Positions 25,001 to 28,978 of a stretch of 28,978 nt of DNA are shown in pieces. The stretch spans positions 8,060 to 37,037 of the forward strand of contig DHGK01000317.1 of assembly GCA_002402755.1 (NCBI GenBank), read 5' to 3'. Below the pieces are notes generated by a model. It was not told the DNA's origin, made no database searches, and was given only the letters and a program-made list of their open reading frames with translations. The position numbers were made by a program, and so were the translations under genes. This DNA comes from Planctomycetes bacterium UBA4800 (GTDB lineage: Bacteria; Planctomycetota; UBA8108; UBA8890; UBA8898). Numbering within the stretch: position 1 is the first letter of the stretch; the number at the start of each line of letters is the position of its first letter.

Positions 25001-28000
25001 GCGCGCGGCCGTCGATATCGCCGGCAAGAATGTCGCCGTCGGAGATGATGAAGTCCCCGTACGCGTCTCCCCCCAGCACGCCCCTGCGCCCGTCGCTCTC
25101 CTCGTACCACGCGGACTTCTCGCGGAGCTCGAGGGGCGTGCCGAACGTTCCATTCATTCCCGCCGAGCGGTTCCACTCGCCCAGCCTGCCGTAAACCTGG
25201 GCCGCATGCTCGACCCCGTACGAGGTCCCCCGCCGCGGCGCGATGAGCCCGTAGCCGAGCGTCGCGTAGAGATCGAGCACTGCCTTCCTGATGCCCTTCC
25301 GCCAGAGCGCGGCCTTAAGCATGTGCTCGCGGGCGAGTGCGAAGTCGGCCCGCTCCCTGCTTTCCGCGAAGAACTCTTCGGCATCGCGCATGCGCAGGCG
25401 CTTCGTCACCTTGAAGCGCTCCCTGTCGGCATCGCTCTCCAGAACGAGGAACGACGTGTACGGCGTGATGATCTGGTAGCTCTCCGAGAGCGCGATGATC
25501 GCGTCCTTGACCTCGGGACTCCGGCCCTGCGAAAGCAGGTGATCGAGGTGCATGCGCGCCCAGAGCCGCGGGATGAAGGCGTTGCCCTCCTCCGCGCCCT
25601 TGAGCGAGACCTCGATCTCGCGCGCGGTCTTCTCGCCGCCCGCAACGGCAGTGAGCACGGCCTTGCCGGCAAGATCCCCGCCTTCGGGCAGGTAGCGGCC
25701 CAGGATGATCTGCTGGCTGCCGGCCGGGAGATTGGGGAGCTCCTCGGGATAGACGGCCGCGGTCCTGAAGCCCTCCCACCTGACGGCTGCGTCCCTGAGC
25801 CCCGGCGCGGTGATCTCGGCAAGGAGCGCCGCCGCGACCCTGGCCGCCTCGGCGCTGTCGCCCGCCCGATGGAACGATCCGCGCCCGAGCGACGCGATCG
25901 CCTTGAGCACCATGGACTCGTACGTGCTGCCGACGCCGATCGCGTGGAGCGCGCCCTCGCCCTTGTGGAGCGCCTTCAGCCTGGCCGCGAACGCGACGGG
26001 GTCGGCATCGCCGGCCGTCGGAATGCCGTCGCCGACGTAGATCACCTGCGTGCCGGCGTGCGCCTGCGCGAGCGCCTCCTTGAACGCGAGGTCCAGGTCG
26101 GTCCACCCCAGGCCGCTCCTGCGATCGAGGAACGCGAGCGCGGCGTCGCGGTTCTCGGCAGTCGCCGGCATGCGCGTCGAGAAGGCCCAGACGACCGTCG
26201 TGTCGAAGGCCGCGATGTTGAAGGTGTCCTTGGCGCCGAGCGACTCCAGGAGACAGGCGATGAAGGCGCGCTGGGTCCTGAGCTGGTCGTCGGTCATCGA
26301 CCCCGATGTGTCGGCGATGCACAGGATGTCGAGCGGCGCCGTGTCGCGAACGAGCGGCCTGCCGCCGCCCTCGTCCTCGGCCTGGAGAAACGCCATGAAA
26401 TACCCGTCCTTGCCGCGGAGGTGCGGAATCACTCTGAGCGGCGACGGCGCGGGCGCGGTCGTGACGAGCACCTCGAAGTCGCGGTCGGGCGTGTACTCCT
26501 GCGCCGCGAACTCGATCGACGCAGCGTGCGCGGTTGTCTGCGCGCGCGTCATGTGCGAGGTGCAGGCGACCTTCGCAAGCTCCTCGGCCGAGTCGATCGT
26601 CACCTCGATCCGGAGCTCCCTGAGCGGAGTCTTCCTGAGAAGCTCGCTCTTGAGCGCATAGGCGTACCGGTACGTGCGCCCCTGCTTGGGCAGGACCTGC
26701 GTGTAGGTGATGCGAATCCGCTTCTCGCCGTGCGCCGGAATCGGGAAGACGCGCGCCTTGAAGATGTTGCCGCCCGTCCATTCGAGCAACGCCGGATCGC
26801 GCTTCTCCCTGACGATCTCCTCGAAGATCTCGCGCGCCCGTTCCTTCTCGACGATGTCGGCCTCGACGAGCTCGTTCCCGATCCACATGGCGAAGCCCGA
26901 AATCGACGCCTCCTGCGGGAGCGGGAAGTAAAACTGGCCCTCGAGCGTCGCGTCCGTGTGGTTGACGAACGACTCCTCGACGACCGTGCGCGCGATCTGG
27001 TCGCGAATGTCGACCGTCACCTTGTGGTAGCCGAGAGTGAGCGGCACGTCGCGTCCATCGATGGACGCGACAAGCTCGCCCATCGCCTCGGCCGGCGACT
27101 TGGCCCTGTAGAGCGCGTGCCACCTCGGCTCCTCGCCAAGCGCGGCGAGCGCCCCCTGGCGCAGGCCGAGGAAGGCCGCGGCGGCGACTTCCCGCGACAC
27201 GCCGCCCGGGCCCTCGACCGTGCAGGCGGCGCCCGCGGCGGGCGCAACGGCAAGGTCGCCCGCGTGCAGCCTGAGGCCGCCCTTCTCGGCGATCTCGAGC
27301 AGCCCGCCCGGCCCCAGTGTGAGGCGCGTCCCGTCCTTGAGCCCGAGCTCGACGGCGTTGCCGCCCCGCCCGCCGGTCTTGATCCAATCGCCCGGCATGA
27401 CCTGCATACGCTCCCGAAGCAGCGTCCAGCGCTCCCCGCCGAGCGGCCGTACCAGGGCGATGCCCTCGCGGTCGAGAATCGTGCCGGCCGACGCATCGAA
27501 GGCCAGGTTGACGGCGCCCATGGCCGGGCTCAGGACCTTGTCCTCGCCCGCCTGAGAGCTCCACTGGACCAGGCCCGTCAGGACCGTGGCCGCAACGAAC
27601 GTCGGGAGGGTGCCCGCCTTGATCTTCCGCAGCATTTCTTCTTCCTCCATCGGTCGGCCGACGCGAACTTCGAATTCCGTGCCTATGTCGCGCAGCGTGC
27701 CCTGTCCGGTCTCGATCTCGATGCCGCCCCGGCCGCGCGTTTTCACCGCCACATGGCCCGCCGCGAGTGCGATGGGCTGGCGCGCCCCCCGCGCGGCTTC
27801 GGACAGCGAGAAGACGGCCGGCGCCTTGATCGCGATCTCGGCGCTGCTCAGATGCAGGACGCCCGCACGCGCGAGGTACCGGGTCCCGAGCGCGACCGAG
27901 GCCGCGGGCTCGAGCGCGCCGCCGGCCGAGAGCTTGAACAGGCTCTCGCCGTCGTAGGAAGGCGCGCGCGGCGGGCCGGGCGTGAAGACGTGCCACAAGG

Positions 28001-28265
28001 CGAACGCCAGAACGGCGGCCGCGGCCGCCGCGGCGACGCGGGGCGCCGAGAAGAACGCGCGCGGGGGCGCCGTCGCCGGGTCGAACGCCGGCACGGGGCG
28101 GCCGAGCGCCGCCGAGAGCGCGAGGTGCTCGTCGGCAAGCTCCACGAGCCGGCGCGCGGCCGCAGGATCGCTTGAAAGCGCCGCGTCCAGCTCGCGGATT
28201 TCCTCGGCGTTCAGGTCGGCGTCGAAATGCCTGCGCATGAGATTCTCGAGGCGTTCGCTAGGCAT
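19026..28265 (-). CDS. Giant FecR-VIT-VWA-helical-repeat protein (3079 aa)
   Basis: One uninterrupted frame. Residues 1-50 resemble the cytoplasmic anti-sigma head of planctomycete FecR-type proteins. Residues about 76-94 are a transmembrane helix. Residues 130-203 are the first part of a FecR domain (IEIETGQGTLRDIGTEFEVRV). Residues about 219-236 are a second hydrophobic segment, followed by a second FecR-like domain (about 277-350, MQVMPGDWIKTGG, LKDGTRLTLGPGG). A VIT domain (about 400-545) and a von Willebrand A domain (about 644-815) follow, with an intact metal site DTSGS at 652-656. A linker ends in ITPYTSFLVLESD. Residues about 1190-1420 contain beta-rich sequence reminiscent of LolA-like domains. 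The remaining roughly 1650 residues are mostly short helical hairpins of TPR type. The start overlaps the sigma gene by 8 bp. It probably acts as membrane-anchored regulator and surface scaffold. The function is not established. Confidence 0.86.
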   Translation of the reverse strand: MPSERLENLMRRHFDADLNAEEIRELDAALSSDPAAARRLVELADEHLALSAALGRPVPAFDPATAPPRAFFSAPRVAAAAAAAVLAFALWHVFTPGPPRAPSYDGESLFKLSAGGALEPAASVALGTRYLARAGVLHLSSAEIAIKAPAVFSLSEAARGARQPIALAAGHVAVKTRGRGGIEIETGQGTLRDIGTEFEVRVGRPMEEEEMLRKIKAGTLPTFVAATVLTGLVQWSSQAGEDKVLSPAMGAVNLAFDASAGTILDREGIALVRPLGGERWTLLRERMQVMPGDWIKTGGRGGNAVELGLKDGTRLTLGPGGLLEIAEKGGLRLHAGDLAVAPAAGAACTVEGPGGVSREVAAAAFLGLRQGALAALGEEPRWHALYRAKSPAEAMGELVASIDGRDVPLTLGYHKVTVDIRDQIARTVVEESFVNHTDATLEGQFYFPLPQEASISGFAMWIGNELVEADIVEKERAREIFEEIVREKRDPALLEWTGGNIFKARVFPIPAHGEKRIRITYTQVLPKQGRTYRYAYALKSELLRKTPLRELRIEVTIDSAEELAKVACTSHMTRAQTTAHAASIEFAAQEYTPDRDFEVLVTTAPAPSPLRVIPHLRGKDGYFMAFLQAEDEGGGRPLVRDTAPLDILCIADTSGSMTDDQLRTQRAFIACLLESLGAKDTFNIAAFDTTVVWAFSTRMPATAENRDAALAFLDRRSGLGWTDLDLAFKEALAQAHAGTQVIYVGDGIPTAGDADPVAFAARLKALHKGEGALHAIGVGSTYESMVLKAIASLGRGSFHRAGDSAEAARVAAALLAEITAPGLRDAAVRWEGFRTAAVYPEELPNLPAGSQQIILGRYLPEGGDLAGKAVLTAVAGGEKTAREIEVSLKGAEEGNAFIPRLWARMHLDHLLSQGRSPEVKDAIIALSESYQIITPYTSFLVLESDADRERFKVTKRLRMRDAEEFFAESRERADFALAREHMLKAALWRKGIRKAVLDLYATLGYGLIAPRRGTSYGVEHAAQVYGRLGEWNRSAGMNGTFGTPLELREKSAWYEESDGRRGVLGGDAYGDFIISDGDILAGDIDGRAPSFGTDAPLDLAMKYDGERFAAGDEFLDFESAPTVASQLVAGPVAAAEPVDMVEYMGRASVAKRAFFSESELPGLAYGGRPRARRAPPPFAALFPSVHAVPAPFKTAWPAEIRELVAKLDRRSVLAAREGGLRIDVEQDSLDARGAAVPGRRATFVLGKDAWVARTQNYPGALVTLRWSVAGESGACDVSRLLAATRKAEPGDGVAYEAPFDRWFDDLERQFASYKPALAAEDGKAVLTLTPRRGRGGIVRVTIDLERPAILEIAGFDKDAKVWSQTFADFADAGGLLWPQRIEWRGKDGKVNSACRIRYAAFADAALPEALAKERAALAQAITLDLPLAKVVDAKTRVLEKKAGLSDLWQLMLHAAETQQWETVAERFEAFAALAAGKPGLDWIQIEVLKAARRNEEAKAEVARLAAAIEGASREANAAESGCYGLATALLDGQREILQPLEQIVLLDALKPVFERQDERLTPMREWTRRRIECLDRLGRAEEAFALKKELAARHPYAAYLQTQYADALAYRGEVDAAVEHLEACVRATADLTEDEILTLRHKASELLYEAHKLVEYLAYAGAHFIGSRSNVRDDVFDRYLAALVLLDRVGEADALIAKWIEGGRAEEPDPVEAARLAAALRHALGQGRDLWSNRIDPKWVPALLGVARAFALREERSYLAGQVLNHWRFKQLDVFREISGELYNAMTRGVASLPPAVLANVFGWTRSYEPKEGETARAAFLQAVFARWERETGEDAQASLANILSSCGDAELAIALGRAQIARAAGPEAKAAAAGRLFNLLLGRPWSAELEKELASLIAQVGFGEQAIPAKIGAVQAYARYLVDARTRALVEAIPDRHAKSRRELAPLAAEAAKTARTEAVGKLAALGAAGLGSEIAPYIAIERLSIEAKLGLEPARVFDELASLFNALPELVEDAPLVAFVNVLGERCLLVLGYLTAAPEADPALAEKLGALLDAAIAAKTARADARLAKYRLLVALDRGDALEDALGKWAEEDGAIAGNRWRVPYGYILAERGKLEAAVKVFEGVRAIDALRPAEYRALAGWCMALDSPDRRREALVRSHMATGEWQLNNTLRQELGRYRRSGDRIPDAMGEDVFIRFAALLRKTSQPGRHLGLLREYYEVTKDFKLLETLSEVVIGQTAVKVYDALGELDRLAALIGDEATIDRFERHLRELRADAKTEVDRRALALIEFMIEFRAAAQSQGGEPHGARALAALREAFKEKWQEGEEPLMARFLASTGRLVEPLRSEALGQLEALHAAAASGSQARFEIGAQRAASLWANDAKEEAAGVLAAALDEYRAASEGRLPAHAHGGVSNLSSFFEDLGRLVAAEKLWRGELGRAYNDQELHGFRNGMYGFYARAIERKGTTALGAGETLYRAVHGQLVAEIERLPSEWQARDLVARLCEVFAQARKAGIASAPKDLREYAYKGLPAVLTRHQYREGQSMVANVASEIRDALGPREAVEFLVVRAENEPAWLERRNEGFWNRHERVAVWRHEAGDIGSVEPRLLALVLAELDRALDERDFRARAFYYHYNAHFWKEKAGDFFRTALAVLERRRDSEESVKFIAGYLMDGLQKHDAAIDALAAAHRRGILGEEGRAQLVSYLQGQGRHAESLALLEGPGGMIEKWPDNVDYRAFLIIGRHGAGRQEDAAAARAAADAHFRADNRWNEHAAAQLASACMTAELFEHAAGYYTEAMTFRRTANPLRRGGDGRLSDYYRSQAEAYVRLGRTAEAVDAAAGAIVVWARDINQRNGAVENLRRILAKAGDLAEYAAAFDRECADQKIEKPAIRKALGRVFLDKRDFAAAALHLEAGMESGSFDAEVFRMLVQAYDGQGASAKGTARLLALARRSGHAFELYKELGERMRREGDQSGAERALTTLAEMSANESEGRALLAQVRENDRRFAEAAAEWRHVVRIRSKEPAGYLGLGRCLLHAGQGEEARKVLEDFLGEDWHPRFGDVKAQARELMRRLEK

Positions 28266-28791
28266 CGGCGGCCTCCTTCCCTCCGAGGCGCGTCTGGACG
28301 CAGCGCGCGAGTTCCTGCCTGAGGCGCATGAGCGCCATCTTCAGCCCCCCCTCGGTCCTCCCCGTTCTCTCGGCCAGCGTTTTCACCGGGACATCGTCGT
28401 TGTAGCGCTCCTTGAGGAGCGCGCGCTCCGCGGGCGCCACCGCATCGAGGCAGCGTTCGAGCGCGGCGCGCCGTTCCTCGCCGCGGGCATCGCCCGCCCG
28501 CGCCGCATAGGCCGCCGCGACTGCATCGACGGCATCGCTTGAGAACATGACCTTCTCGCGCCTTTTCCTTCGGAAGTGCCTGAGAATCTGATAGCGCGCG
28601 ACCGTCCGCGACCACGCGCCGAAGTTCGTGTCCGGCCTGAAGGTGTGTCTGATCCTCCAGAGCTCCATGTACGTCGACTGGGCCAGGTCGTCGGCCGAGT
28701 GCCGCTCCCCGACCAGGGCGAGGACGAAGCTCGCCAGTTGCGCCGCCTCGCGCTCGAGCACGGCGGCGAACGCGCGATCACCTGCAGTCAT
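28258..28791 (-). CDS. ECF-type RNA polymerase sigma factor
   Basis: A 177-aa sigma70-family factor of extracytoplasmic-function type. The region 2 motifs are DDLAQSTYMELW (34-45) and FGAWSRTVARYQILRHFRRKRRE (57-79). Region 4 covers about 110-165, with LAERTGRTEGGLKMALMRLRQ as the helix-turn-helix. The size and motifs fit the planctomycete/Rhodopirellula group usually encoded beside a FecR-like membrane protein. The stop codon lies 6-8 bp inside the start of the giant gene, so the two are translationally coupled and likely form a sigma/anti-sigma pair. Upstream, GAGG lies only two bases before the ATG, with AAAGGA further out. The promoter is not obvious in the remaining 187 bp of the window. 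Confidence 0.93.
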   Translation of the reverse strand: MTAGDRAFAAVLEREAAQLASFVLALVGERHSADDLAQSTYMELWRIRHTFRPDTNFGAWSRTVARYQILRHFRRKRREKVMFSSDAVDAVAAAYAARAGDARGEERRAALERCLDAVAPAERALLKERYNDDVPVKTLAERTGRTEGGLKMALMRLRQELARCVQTRLGGKEAADA

Positions 28792-28944
28792 GGCCTCGAG
28801 TCCTTTGAATCTCTGAGAGCTGAACGCCCGGGGTCCGGAAAGGTAACATGAAAACCGGCGCCGGTGTGCGGCGCCCTTGTGTTGGACCCGGGCGCACGCC
28901 CTTAGTTTCGCGGTTGTTCGCCGCAGGCGAAAGGCCCGAGAGGT

Positions 28945-28958
28945 AACCGTTCACGGTT
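28945..28958. promoter_or_regulatory. Palindrome AACCGT-TC-ACGGTT upstream of the sigma operon
   Basis: Perfect 6-bp arms with a two-base centre, about 155 bp before the sigma factor start. It could be a regulator site or the tail of an upstream gene's terminator. The window ends 20 bp further on, so its context is missing. Confidence 0.35.
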
Positions 28959-28978
28959 TTCTCGCCGTGCTTGGATGC

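Noticed and set aside
18402..28175. A 3257-codon open frame on the plus strand, antisense to the giant protein and part of the LamG gene
   Set aside because: It is a shadow of the GC-rich codon pattern on the other strand. Its translation is Arg/Leu/Glu-rich without any domain, and it crosses the heptamer repeat and two real genes. The minus-strand product has clear FecR, VIT and VWA motifs.

Overview
The window is strongly GC-rich chromosomal DNA that looks like a Planctomycetota bacterium, probably an uncultured one. This is an inference. It rests on a secreted protein ending in a planctomycete-style dockerin-like domain, an ECF sigma factor overlapping a giant FecR/VIT/VWA/helical-repeat protein, a LamG-fold protein, a multihaem c-type cytochrome, and a thioredoxin-like 'CYxC' protein of a type I associate with planctomycetes. 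I see no rRNA, tRNA, CRISPR array, transposase or prophage gene.

Layout. 1-842 (-): ABC-transporter ATPase cut by the window edge. 843-1497: intergenic DNA with a 151-bp tandem repeat, then a promoter and an 18-bp palindrome serving the next gene. 1498-2673 (+): secreted two-repeat dockerin-like protein. 2680-7427 (-): a likely operon of TetR regulator, lysine 2,3-aminomutase (KamA), a Ddl-like ATP-grasp ligase, and a second ATP-grasp ligase fused to a GNAT acetyltransferase. Its promoter is filled by two GTCA-N4-TGAC palindromes. 7845-9647 (-): LepA/EF4. 9951-10496 (+): thioredoxin-like protein with an in-frame TGA where a CxxC cysteine is expected, a strong selenoprotein candidate. A 21-bp-stem hairpin follows. 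10566-14330 (-): hemW and leuS. 14544-15455 (+): phosphatidylserine decarboxylase. 15442-17601 (-): a 719-aa His-rich membrane protein of unknown function with its own promoter and operator-like palindrome. 17701-28791 (-): ECF sigma factor, a 3079-aa FecR-VIT-VWA-repeat protein, a LamG protein and a tetrahaem cytochrome lipoprotein, linked by overlaps or short gaps.

How the genes may work together. The KamA/ATP-grasp/GNAT cluster has the parts to make a beta-amino acid (probably beta-lysine), ligate it to other amino acids and acylate it, under TetR control. I cannot name the product. The sigma-to-cytochrome block reads as a cell-surface signalling or scaffold system. Its large protein appears to be a fusion, in which a half FecR domain is followed by a second hydrophobic segment and a second FecR-like domain. 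The remaining genes (lepA, hemW, leuS, psd) are ordinary housekeeping functions.
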